Part shown: positions 34,811 to 48,600 of the stretch, piece after piece
Layout: each line of letters starts with the position of its first letter
Numbering within the stretch: position 1 is the first letter of the stretch
DNA from: Limnephilus marmoratus
Lineage: Eukaryota; Arthropoda; Insecta; Trichoptera; Limnephilidae
Direction: 5' to 3'
Assembly (NCBI GenBank): GCA_917880885.1
Contig: OU862906.1
Span: 57,702,665-57,766,664 of the forward strand
DNA length: 64,000 nucleotides
The notes under the pieces: generated by a model
What the model was told of the DNA's origin: nothing
The model's input: only the letters and a program-made list of their open reading frames with translations
The model's database searches: none
Program-made: the position numbers and the translations under genes

Positions 34811-34838
34811 TATATATGTCTTTAAATTTAATATGTTA

Positions 34839-35005
34839 GGGAACGTACCCATACTACGTGACCTGTTCGGGGGGGGGGCGGGTCTTCAAAATACTACGCT
34901 TGGTACAAATGAGCGGCGGGGGCCATAGGTTTTTGGTCACCGGGGGGGGGGGGGGGGGGGGGGTTAAAATTGCAAAAGTTGGTCACGTAATATGGGTACG
35001 TTCCC
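34839..35005. mobile_element. Harbinger-type MITE, copy 1
   Basis: The termini GGGAACGTACCCATACTACG and its reverse complement are about 26 bp with one or two mismatches. The element is flanked by TTA on both sides (34836-34838, 35006-35008). It holds two long G runs (near 34868 and 34941). The second copy at 56726 is flanked by TAA, so both fit the TWA target rule of PIF/Harbinger transposons. Confidence 0.85.
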
Positions 35006-35008
35006 TTA

Positions 35009-35400
35009 ACATTACTTATACCGTGAATCTATTTATTAAGTACATTGTACTGGTTAGATATAAATATTAATATTCCAATACCAGAATTTTTGTTTAACTT
35101 TGTTGTTGTATAGTAAGAGTACCCCGGGATGGTGAAATTCATTTCACCGGCTGAGTGCGTTTCTGTTAAAACTATGCAGCCCGGGAAATAATTTTATTAT
35201 TTTAATGATATTATTAATATTAATTATGAAATTAATTAATTATGAAATTATGTACACGCAACCTGCCAATTTGACTGTCCTAAAACGGGAAACCTTCCTA
35301 TTTGGACAGTCAAAGCTTCCTTTTATATTGTTATATCTTGTATGTAATAAATGTAATAAAAATAAATAAATAAATAAATAATACATCCGTGTTCCTTTCT
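35009..35400 (+). repeat. Short LINE 3' tail with (AATA)n run
   Basis: The segment ends in a tandem AATA run at about 35352-35383, preceded by TTGTATGTAATAAATGTAA, very like the tail of the LINE at 55415 (TCTTATGTAATAAATAAATA). It is read as the extreme 3' end of a heavily truncated copy. No coding sequence is present. Confidence 0.45.
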
Positions 35401-36533
35401 ATAAATATTTATCTATTTATATAAATTTTTTTATCCAAATTATACATAAATGTAGCAGTCCTGCACGTTGAAAAAATAACCGGATGGTTTATAAACGGTA
35501 ATATGGTATGACAAAGAGATCATTGCAGTTAAATAATAGTCTGTGGAGATACATAATAGATTGACAAAAAAATGTTTTTACAAATTCCTACTCAAAGGCC
35601 CGAAATTTTTTTATGTTTCAACTTTCTCGTAGTGCTGGCATCATTATTAGAACGTCATTCTGTGCTGAAAGTTGTCACTCCTGTCAATTTGTTTTGGATT
35701 TCTACCGCCAGATGAATTTACAATACCGAAAACCACTGAATTGAATGCTGCCAACTGCTAATAAAAAAATTGCAGCTGTCTTTTGCGCACCGTTTCTCTG
35801 CGATTGCTGTTGGCGTTGGGACAATAGCATTTTAATTTGATTTCAGAAGAAAGATTCTAATAATTTGTATTGGTACGTATGACTTCAATGCACATTAAAC
35901 CATGCATTTGTATTTAGAAACTTATTGTGATGTTCCACTTTTCTGCCAGTCACTTAGACTAGTCGGTATTTTATTTCGTTGAGCCGCCATTTTTATTCAC
36001 CGATTTGCGATGTTATATTTTACCCCATAATCCGTGGACATCCGCGTCAGCTGGTTATAGAATATACTTCATTTATTTTTCTCATATTTCTTACGATACT
36101 GGGCTCTTCCGAATAGTTTTTATTTAAAGTATTTACGTATGCTATCTTTGGTGTTGACGATCTATTTTTATACTCTGAATTCCCATATAAATATACACTG
36201 TAATTTGGTAACAGTAACACGTAAATTACCCTATTTCCCAAGTGCATTTCGGCTATTTCCTTTACGTGTCCCTTTACCAATTGCGAAAAATAAAAGTAGC
36301 CGTTGTTGTAATTCGCGAAAACTAACATAATGTTCGCTTTTTCAGATATGTACCAGTTTTTGTGTGCGCAGTGTTAAAATAATATATCAAAGTGAAAAAA
36401 CTACAATTTCTGTACGCTGCGATAGAAAGACTAAGTTCAGCGAACTATCAAAATATTTAATAGTGAATAAAGCTACGAACGTTTTGAGTGCAGTGACTTT
36501 ATTTGTATAAACATTAATCAAATCTCTGTGAAA
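35401..36533 (+). promoter_or_regulatory. Upstream region and 5' UTR of me31B
   Basis: This is the non-coding stretch before the me31B start codon. The sequence just upstream of the ATG (about 36350-36533) must include the 5' untranslated leader, but no TATA box, initiator or start site could be called with confidence. Short frames on both strands are not conserved. Confidence 0.35.
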
Positions 36534-36601
36534 ATGATAACAGACAGAATAAACTCTGCCAACCACATCCTCCTCAACAATGTCGGCAGCCAACACAAAG
36601 G
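36534..36601 (+). CDS. me31B: me31B exon 1 (start codon)
   Basis: It runs from ATG to AAAGG before GTGAGG and encodes residues 1-22 plus two bases of codon 23. The N-terminal tail is low in conservation, as usual for this family. Confidence 0.88.
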
Positions 36602-39600
36602 GTGAGGACTCACTTTTACAATGTTATAATTACATTCCGATGATATTTATACATTAGTTTATATCATGCCATCTTTATTAGCCCTTGCATATCAGCATAT
36701 TTATAAATAAGTTGAGTTTTTGCTCTCCCTAAATTTTCGAACACTTTCGCCATTTTTGATGGCCTACCCACTTGAACATACTTTTCAAACAATAATATTA
36801 TAAATATAATCAATTCTCGCAGAAATATTGTTTTTGTGACAGGTATTAGAAAGTAGGGTAAATATTTACCTAATGGAGATTACAGAGTTATAATTTGGGG
36901 TAATTATTCCTCTAACCGCCGCACTTTTAGGCACAAAAGAAATTACACCTCAATTCAACAACTAGTACAAGAAATAACGGTAAATATCGGTTCGTACTGG
37001 CCACGCTTATTACGAATAATTTTTAGAAAAAAACTTTAGATTCGCCTTAATTACTATAAAAGGAAACTTTTTGGCTTTGGGGCGGCGGAAAATTATGCAT
37101 TTTAATTTTCAATTGCTTAAAACCAAAATTCACTTCGCGAACCGACCCAGCGAAAATCCGCAGCCGTAACTGTCACTGTTATGTTGGTATCCTTGATAAA
37201 TTAACAAGAGCTAATACGACGATGCGTAATTATGAAATTTGTCTAGCGGGCTTGTTTGTGTAACATGGTTTGTGATACAAAAGAATGTGCCCCTTTATAA
37301 CGCCTGCTCGCGTCAACGCAAGAAAAACATCCCAGTTTTCAAGTGGTTTAGCGGCTATGCTAGGTTTGTGTAACATGTTCTGTGATTCGCGGTATTTCAT
37401 GTAGGTATCCCACGAAGTCGGCTACAGTCCATAAAAGTGACAGCTCGCGGATTTTCGCTGCGTCGGTTCGCGAAGTGAATTTTGGTTTTATGCAATTGAA
37501 AATTAAAATCCATTATTTTCCGCCACCCCAAAAACAAAAAGTTACCTTTTGTAGTAATTAAGGCGAATCTAAAGTTTTTTTCTAAAAATTATTCGTAATA
37601 AGCGTGGCCAGTCCGAACCGATAATTACCGAAATAACTATTACCACCCACAAAATAGGTTATTAAATTCTTAGTTAGGGCAAACTAAGTAGGTAATTCAT
37701 GCGTACTTAAACTGAAACAAAACTTCGCAATGGTCAATTCCATACAACAAAAAAATCCAAAATGTAGGCAAAGAGATCTTTTTATATGAGAAATTTTGAA
37801 CTTTGCATAAAAATCTAATTTTAATTCATTTTTACCATCTATTCAAATGTAATTTTTTTTGTTTTGTACGTGGAACATGGTGCAATTTCTAAATTCTGCG
37901 CGTAATTAAAATGTGGCCGTTAGGGGAATATTTACCTCTGTTCATAAAAGTGGCGCTTAGGTAAATAATTACCCAAAGTAGCTCAAGTATAAAATCTTTG
38001 GTAAACAAGGTTAGGATCAAAATATATGTATGTCGCGAGAAGAAAGTGTTAAATAAACCAAGCATGCATATAAAACGCTACAACTTTGTCCTTACATGTC
38101 CTCTAGCATCATTTATATCCATGATCCTGAAGACACAAAAACGGTGCTATACAAGTCATCCAGGGTGAAATGCAGATCCGGGCACAGTTTGGAAATTTAA
38201 TAAAAAGGCACTTTCTAGATGAGAAAAGTGTGGAGAAGATGAATAAAAAATAAATTAAGGCGCGCTCGGCAAAATTGAGGGAGATACAACCGTTCATTGT
38301 ATTTAAAAATTCACTTCGTGAACTGATATTGACAGTTCGTTGTTCGTTCGCCATGTTTTCACTGCTTAGGTATGTTGGATCCCAGACCTAATACAGAATT
38401 AATAGTACGCCAAAATCACAAACCATGTTACACAAACCTAGCGTAGCCGCTAAACCACTTGAAAACTGGGATGTTTTTCTTGCCTTGACGTGAGCAGGCG
38501 TTATAAAGGGGCACTTTTTGTATCACAAACCATGTTTAGCGTATTAGGTTATAAAAAAATGGCGGGCGGACGCGGGCGGACGCGGGCGGAGTGATCAGTT
38601 TGTGAAGTGAAATTTTAAATACTTTGAACGGTTGTATCTCCCTCAATTTTGCCGAGCGCGCCTTAATTTTTGTTTTATTCAGCTTTTCCACACTTTTCTC
38701 ATCTAGAAAGTGCCTTTTTATTAAATTTCCAAACTGTGCCCGGATCTGCATTCCTCCCGTCATCCAAATATTATTATCTTCTAAAAATTGAAAATCATTC
38801 TATGGGCTTATTTGTTGGGTCGTTTTGTTTTTTTAATGAAATGAAAAATGGGGTAACTAGGCATATTTCTTGATCTCAAAAACAGTAAAAATGCAGAAAC
38901 GAAACTTTAAACAGCTCTACAGCAAAACTACAAAATGGCATTCATGGTCCGACATTGTTCTTCCGGAATGTCGATGTATATTTACTATTCTATTATTCCA
39001 ACTCTTGACATGACCCAACTGAATGCTATCTTTCTAATGCCATGAATTTCCGCAACTTGTCCTTTTTCAATTTACGAGGCGTCTTTCATTGCATATTTTG
39101 TATTTTTCTGATATTTCCTCTGCTCTAACAGTCAAAACCTAAGAGTATGGATATTAGAGAGACGGCATGTAAAGTGTGCACACCCTCCCGAAGTGTGATT
39201 TTTAAAAAATTTTACCGAACGGTTTTTAGACGGCTGACATTGGCTTTTAAACCTCGGTCGCGTATAGAGCTCCCAGTAAAACGTTCATAAAACATAGAAA
39301 AATGGTCCAGTGCGCCGTAAAGTTCTGTAAAAGAAGTTCTATGAAGACCTTTAAGAAGAAAGACGGTCTTAAATTTCACATGTAAGTGTTTAAACATAGC
39401 TTAAATATACATTTTATAATTTTCGGCGTGTTCATTTCAACCGCTATCGCCATGAGCCCGATATTATCACGTGACTCCGACTGCCAATGGGCCGAATCAG
39501 TCAACTTAAATTATAATAATTAATAATTACCTAAAATTTTTAATGTTTTTATTAATCATAACGCACAAATATAAAGTTGAGATTTACACATATCATAGGT

Positions 39601-42600
39601 ATGTGTTTTTTATCATTTAGCTTATTAATTTTTAAACATTTTTACTTTGTCTTTTTTGCACTGTTATTTTTAGTTTTTTTTCCTACTAATTTAACACTCC
39701 TTTTACATATGTTTACAATGTTAATTTGTAATCACTGTATTGTTATGTAAAAGTCACATTGACATGCCCCCGTGGTCGAGAGGTAAAGCTCTTTACTAGC
39801 AATCCGGAGGTCGCGGGCTTAAATCCCGGTGCGCGCTAATAAATTTTATTCGATTTATTTGTGTTTTCAACATTTTATAATTAAAAATAATATAAGATAT
39901 ATTTCCGGCACGTTCCAGGTGGAACATACTCTCAGTATCGCCCTGGTGTAAGACCACCAATCAGAATTGAAATGTCGCTTGAAATGGCTTTAGCTGTGTT
40001 TGTTGACTAGATCTCAAAAGACGGGTACTTCCCCACCTTTCTCGTCCCCATCTTCTTCCCCTCCCCACATCTTCAGCCTCACAACATACATGCCATAGTC
40101 TCTCTGGCTCCAGATGGAAGCAGTTTCGATTCTTGTGATTTGTATATATATATATATACAAATGCGGGTTGATTTGATTGGAAACCAGTCATCACTCCGA
40201 TTTAAGGCATCAACCCACTTTCTTTTTCTCTCAGGGTCTTTTGGAAACCTTTAATAATAAAAAATTATATTATTAAATTTTATGTATGTATATACATATA
40301 CATACGTTCATACTGCACCCTTAAGGTGAATTTTCAAGAAAACGGTCATTTTATATCTATTTTATATTCTTGAAAATTCACCTCAAGGGTGCAGTATGAA
40401 CGTATGTATATGTATATACATATATAAAATTTAATAATATAATTTTTTATTATTAAAGGTTTCCAAAAGACCCTGAGAGAAAAAGAAAGTGGGTTGATGC
40501 CTTAAATCGGAGTGATGACTGGTTTCCAATCAAATCAACCCGCATTTGCTCCTATCACTTTTCGCATGATTGCTTCTATACAACTGAGAAAGGATTTATG
40601 AAATTGCACAGACATACAGTATCTTTGCTTTCAATTGAAAAGGTACTTAATATTTTATTGCAATAACGCTTTAAAAAAATTCGGAATTGGGCTTTTTTTT
40701 TTTTTACATGAGCTCCACACAAGAGGCCCTGAAGAAAATAATTTCCCTCAGGGCCTGGATATCAAATACAATTTTTTTTTCAGCCTACGACTGAATCAGC
40801 AGACCCATTAGCCTACAATAGATCACATGAGTTACTCGATGAAGTGGAAGACACTCCTCGTAAAAAAAACTTAGATTAGAAGCGAGGAAGTGGAGAACGC
40901 TCTTCATTGAACGCAAAAAAGAGCTAAAAAGTTTGAAAGCGTTACGTAGACGGCAGTTAAAAAAGATTGCCAGTTTGCAGGGGATTTTAGCATGTTTACA
41001 AGAAGGTAAACATGTTAATGAAAACGAGTTTACGGATTTGGAGTCAATTTCAATCAGCAGTAGAGAACTTTATAACCGGCAGCTATAGAATAAAGGAAAA
41101 CCGACAAAAAAAATTCTCCCCGGCCCTTAGATCGTTTGCTCTAACTTTACATTTTTACTTTCCAAAAGCTAACGATTACGTACGAAGAAGTTTTCATATA
41201 TGTTTGCCACACGCTAGGACCCTTGGGAAGTGGTACGAGAGTATTGATGGCCAGGCTGGTTTCACAGTGGAAGCATTTCGTGCTTTGAAGATGAAGGCTG
41301 AAGCTTCAAGTAAAAAAAATACTCTGCGGACTAGTGATCGATGAAATGGCCATAATGACTAAGATCGAATTTGATGGCTCCAATTACCATGGATTTATTG
41401 ACATAGGTGCTAAGTTAGACGGCGATTGCCTGACAAGGGCAAAAGAAGCCATTGTCTTAATGGTTGTGGCAATCAATGATAGTTGGAAGTTGCCTGTTGG
41501 ATTTTTTTTAGTAAATGGAATTTCCGGTGAACAAAGGGCAAATTTGGTATGTAAATGTTTGGAAAAGATTCATCTTACGGGTATTGATGTGGTATGTTTA
41601 ACGCTTGATGGGTGTCCGGCGAACATTTCTATTGCCAAAATTTTAGGCTGTGCGTTCGATCCTACACAATTAAAAACTTTTTTCGAACATCCATCTACTA
41701 AAGAAGATGTTTGCATATTTTTAGATGCCTGCCACATGATAAAATTAGTTCGAAACGCTTTTCAAGCCAAAAAAGTAATAGTTGATGAAAATAATATTGA
41801 AGCCAAATGGAATCATTTGGAAAGCTTAAATCAAATTCAAAATGACGAAATATTACATTTTTCGAACAAATTGAGGCCGATACATATAAATTTTCAAAAT
41901 CAAAAAATAAAAGTTAAATTAGCAACACAGTTGTTCTGTGAGAGCGTTGCTGACTCTCTAATTATATGCCTTAGTTATTTCATAATCTTTTTTTTTAATT
42001 AAGTAAACGCTGAGGAAGTGATCATTGCTCAGGAAATATGTCGGTTTTTTATAAACAATAAACGTGGTTAAAACTAAGAAAACTATTAATTATGAAAAAG
42101 AAATTCGTTCAGCAAATAATACGTAAAGGGCTATTATATTTTGTGCTTAAAATACGAAAAAAAACTGAGGAACGTTTTTTAATTAAAAAATAAATTAAAT
42201 AATGAGCCCATTACCAGTTCGGCCCTTCCCTGTAAAGCGCTCACCCTCCCCCCTCTCGCTGAGCGGTAACCCCGTCTGTATCCCCACTCTCCGCCGCCGA
42301 AAAATGGAGACAGCTACACTGGTTTTGGCGGTATAATAGGTTCCGAAATATTTATGCCGCTTCCTTACAATCATAGTTCCATGGTCAAAACCATCTAATC
42401 GTCCCTTGTTGGTCACTCTTACATCGACTTGGTTTAGTTTTCAAAACTCATTTGAAGGTCAAACCTATGGAAATTTCAGCATTCAGTCTACTTTTTCCTT
42501 CCTCTGCTAATTGTATTTCTCATTGCCACCAGGGTAGGCATCATTAACTTAATTGCGGACTTCTATATATGATAACCTGTTGGAGCACCATCGGCGTTCG

Positions 42601-45600
42601 ACTCATCAAAAAAAAAAAATGTGCGCTTTCTTTCATTTCAAAAATTTACAATGCTTACGCTATAACAAATGTACAACTGAATCAACAAATAATAATATAA
42701 CTTCAATAATAATTTTGTATAATCTTTATTAGGTCGTATGGTTATCTGAATGCTGTGGAAAAAAAATATTTTCATCGAAATATAGATAAAAATTGACATT
42801 ATAATCTTGCACTTGAAAAATTCCAAAAACTGATAGTGTGTTTTGTTTTCATGTAATTGTCTGTAGGTAAATAAATATTAATAACATTATTAGCTTGTAA
42901 ACATGTCATAGGTACATTTTTAAGACATGTAGATAAATAGCATTGTGCACCCACATGTACCTACCTATGCACCTCTCGCTAATCTGCCACCACAAAAACT
43001 GGGCAAGTGTTTTAACTGTGAAAGCGCCGGTTACAGTGACAGTGCGCAGGTACAAACAATATACAAAAATTGGAAACCGGTACAGTGAAACCTCTATCTA
43101 TCGTTTTTGAAGGGACTCATTGAAATTTTATTTTTTTAATGGCAATACCTTGAGAGTCCCAACAGATCCCATCTGGAGCTAGTGAGACTATGCATCTCCA
43201 ATTCAGGTACCTATGTTGTGAGGCTGAAAGTAGTGGATAGGGGAAAGAGATGGGGAAAATGAAGGTGGGGAAGTTCCTGGCTATTCAAATCTGGTCACCA
43301 AAAAGGACTAAATCCATCTCAAACAACATTTTAATTCTGAATGGTGGTCTATAGTCCCGATTATTTTAGGACAATACTGAGAGTGCCTTCCACTCTGGAA
43401 CGTGCCACAAATATGCTTTATATGAATAAAATTGTGAAATAAAACAAATAAAATTTATTTTCGCATATCGGAATTCGAACCCGCGTCCTGCGGATTTCTA
43501 TTTGAGAGAATTACCCCTCGACCGCAGAGACTGTCAATAAGTGATGAATGCGGGAAAAAAGTGGGTGCAGGAATATACAAAATGTCATATCACTTATAAC
43601 CAGATGTCTACAAACAATAAAATATTGAGTTTATTTTTTTATTATTTCCAGCTTAAGTTTTAGGCCCATTGTTGCATCAAGGTTCATTAAAATACCTTTA
43701 CACCCTTACCTTTTTGTTTGCATAAGGGTCAATCCGCACCAAATCATCCAGGCCATGTCACCCACCATCTCAGATTTTGATGAAACTTTAAATTTTTAAT
43801 CCTTCCATATAGATAAGAAAATATACCAAATTTTACCTTCCTACCTCAACTCGTTTTTTTTTATGGGCAGTTGAAATTTGGGCAAAATAAGCGTTTTTAC
43901 ATATTCTGAGCACTCCGGAAGAGCTTGTACCTTCAATGAAAAAAAATTGTATCTTTGTCATTTATAGTACAAATGCAATGAAAATTTGCAATATTATCAA
44001 GAAAACTATGCTGATTGCAGAAAAAAATAAATAAACCCTTTACATTTATCTACTTGACTTTAAAAAATTACCAAAAGTAATTTTTTAAGTAATTTTTGGG
44101 ACGGAAAAGGTACTTTACAAAAACGCAATATCTCGGGAAGATGTTAATGAAGTAAATTTTTTTTTATTCATATCTACAAATAGCATAGAATCACATACAA
44201 AAATAAAATTCATGGCATTTTACTTGCTTCAATAAATAAAATCCATTTTAAACTTTTTTCAAACTTTTTGTAATTTTTTATTTATTCTTATCTACAATGA
44301 ACATAGTACAACCTAAAAAAATAAAACTCGTGGTATTTTTAAAATAAACAAACACACAGCAGGGTTTGTCTAGCGGGATTGTGTATGTTATCTTTACTTA
44401 AAAAAACAGCCTATGTTTTTGAATGGTTTGTCTGGCAAAGCAGGGTTTGTCTAGCGGGATTGTGTGTGTTATCTTTACTTTAAAAAACAGCCTACGTTTT
44501 TGAATGGTTTGTCTGGAAAAGCAGGGTTTGTGTAGCGGGCTTGTGTATATTATCATTATTTTAAAAAACATCCCAGGATTTGAATGGTTTGTCTCCATTC
44601 CAGTGCCTGATTAGAGGTTCGTTTGCATTATATTATTAATTCTGTTTTTCATAGTTATGAGCCTCATCATGTATCCCACGAAGTCGGCTACAATCGTATC
44701 TAGCTCTTGTTTGTATCAGGTCAGGGTTACCAACATAACAGTGACAAAATGGCGGGCGGGCTGTCGTAGTATCGGTTCGCGAAGTGAAATTTTATTTAAC
44801 GAAATTGAAAATTAAAATGCATTATTTTCCGCCAGCCGTGATGCAAAAAGTTTCCTTTTATAGTGATTAAGGCGAATCTAAAGTTTTTTTCTAAAAATTA
44901 TTCGTAATAGCCATGGACACTAATCCCAAAAAATTACCAAGAAGTTTTACTTCAGAAACTAATTTTCCTCCGATGATTCACTAAAAACGTCAAAAGCCAA
45001 CGAATCATCATTATTGTCCTCGAGTTCATCAACAATACGACATTCCAAAAGTTTTGCTCAAAAGCAAAAATATGTTGAAATTACCCCAATGCTCTGGTGT
45101 AACTTTTCCTACACCTTCTTGCATGACTGCTCTTACGTCATCTATTTTGAAGGGGGTGTTTACTTTTACATGTTATTTTATCATGGACTATACCAATTCG
45201 ATCGGGTTTATAACAATTTATAATCATTGTGCGTTGAGGTTTATGCACCAGCTATAAAAATAAAAAAAACTGATCATCAATATTCGGAAATTTTACAAAT
45301 GCATTAATGATTTATAAAAATGCATTGCTGCAATTCGAATAGCTATAAATGTAAAACGTACCTGTCCTATTTTGTTCATTGTAATTGATGATAATGGATT
45401 TGGACATATCGGCTGAATATCCATTTTATCACTGAGTCTGAATGGGTTAATTTTTTGTCGCGCGAACACACAGCGAGACAGTGAAAGACATACTAAATTT
45501 TTAGCAGAATGACTCGGGCGAGCAGAGCGTGGGAGAAGGGACCGTAGCGGGGGGAGTGGTATGCGCAATAAGAACCAAGTTTCGTACCATCACGGGGTGA

Positions 45601-48600
45601 TCTTATCGTGGACAGAGAATAGATGGCAGTAGAGTAACAGAGTAAGGTAACTCAACCCATCACGTTGGTCTACAAGGCTTGGGGCTTGAATCTAGGCAAG
45701 CGAATACCTGTGAATTGTAGATCTTGATTTTGTGCTTTTAACGATAATAGTAGTTGTTGAACAATCGAGTGTTTATAGTGTCAGACAGTCGAGCAGTGGA
45801 TTAAAGAGAGAGTACTGTATAGCTAGGAATTAAACTTTAGCAAATTGAATGTCAAAGATGAATGACATCATTTTTGCAGTCTATTTAATTTTAGTAGGTA
45901 AATAATTTGGTTAATATTTTACAGGGAGATTGAAAAAAGTGAAGACATAGGATGGAAGGCCAAATTGAAGATCCCACCAAAGGATATGCGAGTTAAGACA
46001 TCGGTAAGCTTATAAATTATATATTAATTACACTTTCTTCATTTATTCCTTTGAGTATAATTTTAGTATGTAATGCTATTTTTTTTTGCACAAAACTGTA
46101 CATTACAGAATTTGTTTGCTGATGCAGATACTACTTACTAAAGTTTTTTCCCCGTGTTTTATCATTCCTCTGCATTAGTGTTTTTTTTTTTTTAATCACG
46201 AAGTTGTGTATTACACCTTTTTGATTAACCAGTCAAAGGCCACGGTATTCCACCAAAATTCGCGAAAAAATACTAAAAAACCACCACTTTGAATTTTGAA
46301 TTGAATGTTTTGTTGATAAATTTTAATCTTTGGTATATTTTATAGACTGAAACACATTCACAACACTATAAACTATCTACTAAAACCACACGCGTGACAC
46401 GCGGTATTTGCCGGACGCGCGCGCCGGCGCATCTCCGGCAAATAAGCGGTTAAGCACTTTTTCTTTGGCTGCTGTGTCAGTAAGATTTTGTGACAATTTC
46501 TTAATTGTTCAGGGCTGTTATAGTTCCACTTAATTTGCACCATTAACTCAAAGCAGAAATTGAGTTTCATTCAAAGAGTGTTGCTTGTATCTTGTATCTC
46601 TATAAAAGTTAGTTCAGTCTCGGATAATGATTTGAAAATGGAGTCATTTAGCAGAAGATATTACCAATGCAACAATAATAAAATGTAAATGTCACTGAAA
46701 TACTACTTTTTCCCAATGACGTTATACACGGTGTCCGGAAACTCGTAGTACAAGCGGGAAACTGGTGAATCTACATAACATTCGGAGTTGATTTGTGATA
46801 TAACTTTTTTATTTGAGCTTTCGTTTTCGAGTAAATCGGGTCCGAAGTTGGAATTTTTTTTGGTTAAATTTGAAAAAAAATTTCACTAGGGGGTTGATTT
46901 CAGCTGTGTAATATCTTTTAAAATGCATCGAAGGGTAATCCGGGCTCAAAATTTTTTTTAACCCCTTTAGTTGCCGAAAAAATGAAAAAATAGAAAAAAA
47001 ATAATATTAAAATCGAAATGCTCAGATTGAAAAAAATAAGTTTTTTGAGTTCTCTACGTGATGTAGATTCACCAGTTTCCCGCTTGTACTACGAGTTTCC
47101 GGACTTGTTGTATAGGTACTGTAGACGCGTGGTAGAAATCTCAAAGTGGGAAGCCAACAACAAGACAATTGTAGAGTACTCGATTTCTAGTACTTTAGTA
47201 CTAAACTGCCACGCGTCGAGTAAGGTCGTGTCCTACCAGTAAGTAAATTGCATTAAAAGCGCCAAAATTTCCTCCTGTGTGATAAGAAAATGTTTCCATT
47301 ACACGGTAAACAGTAGTAAAAGCGAAGGAATAACATTTCATTCGTAAATACAGGGTGGCCCTTAACCGTATACCTAGTTTCAATTAACAATAAATAAATA
47401 ATGGTAGAACTTAGACATGTTTTATTAATATTTTCAAAAACAACAATAAATGGAAATTTTAATGACATTAAGTTTTAAAAATTATATTGTCCAAGTGAGC
47501 TCCATCAGCCTGTTGACATTGTCTAAGGCGGATTCGAAAATTCTCAAAAAACACGTTGACAAGTTGCCCGTGGGATGGCGTTAATTTCCCGTATAATGTT
47601 TGGTTTTAACTGATTTATTGTTGTCGGATTGTCTTTATAGACTCTTGATTTTAAGTATCCCCACAAAAAATAATCACACGGGCTGAGATCTGGGGTCCGT
47701 GGGGGCCACTCAATACCTCCTCCTCGTGAAATGAGTTTTCCGGGGAACATCTCCTTCAAACGGTCCATGGACAGTTTAGCAGTGTGACAGGTGGCGCCGT
47801 CCTGCTGAAACCAGCTCCTGAAATTGTGGCCTTGAAAATCTTGAAGAGCTGGGACCAAGAACTCCTGAAGCATCTGACAATAATTCTTAGATTTCACTGT
47901 ATAAAAACTCTCCTTTCGTTTTCAAAGAAATATTGGCCAATGATACCCCTAACTGATATTGCAGCCCACACAACGACCTTCGGGCTATGCAAGGGACGTT
48001 GATGCTTCTGTCGGCGAGCCTTCTTTTTCTTCTTCTATTCTCAGACCAATACCGGCAATTTTGTTTATTGACATGGCCAGTGGCGGATACAGAAAAAACT
48101 CAAGGGGGGGCGCTAAAGATATAAGAAAACTAAAAAGTAAACAGTGGGAGAATACGAAGCACAGCACAAAGAGGAGACTGACTATACTATCTCATTCTCT
48201 CGCAGGCTAAAACATATAAATGTATGTGTTTGTCAAATCACAACGGTGCTAAAGAAGTTTTCTCTTCAATAAATAAAAGATTGGCGGACCGCACATTTAA
48301 AATTGGCTGGCCACAGGGAGCAGTAGGGCTGCATTACACGATCAAGGGAATCAAATACTTGAGTCAGGCCTTGTTAAGGGTACCTTTACATGAAACGACG
48401 TATGAATGTGAATGAAGCAAAAGTTTCAATTTAGGAGGCGAGTGTGGGTACCCCCGCCACGGAAATTAATAATTGGATAAACGACCCCCCCCTGTGCTAT
48501 AAGTCATCCCAAGTGGATCGCTAAGTTTGGTGACTTAGCATGGATGCCTGAGTTCATGGGATGTGGTTTTCAAGGTAGCGGCGGGTGCATTAGCCCACGT

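Larger units (their letters stand above)
39302..41958 (+). pseudogene. P-element/THAP9-like transposase pseudogene
   Basis: Exon 1 (39302-39381) encodes [20 protein letters not shown] with the first two Cys of a THAP zinc finger. Exon 2 (40459-40642), in matching phase, completes it with [14 protein letters not shown] and [14 protein letters not shown]. Exon 3 starts at 40794 after TTTTTTTTTCAG. It shows a Lys/Leu-rich coiled coil, then [20 protein letters not shown] and [14 protein letters not shown], then after a shift [57 protein letters not shown] and the end near SVADSL. Frameshifts near 40863 and 41315 (both in A runs) and near 41080 disable it, and the C-terminus is missing. In this family the VIDEM Asp is catalytic. 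It lies in me31B intron 1. Confidence 0.85.

Noticed and set aside
36581..36601. Alternative me31B start at the ATG of ATGTCGGCAGCC
   Set aside because: Spliced to exon 2 this frame runs out of the conserved reading frame; the ATG at 36534 keeps the helicase frame and gives a family-like N-terminus.
39764..39840. A functional tRNA gene
   Set aside because: The cloverleaf is incomplete and the same head is attached to a shared ~300-bp body at 43141-43545, so it is the head of a SINE.
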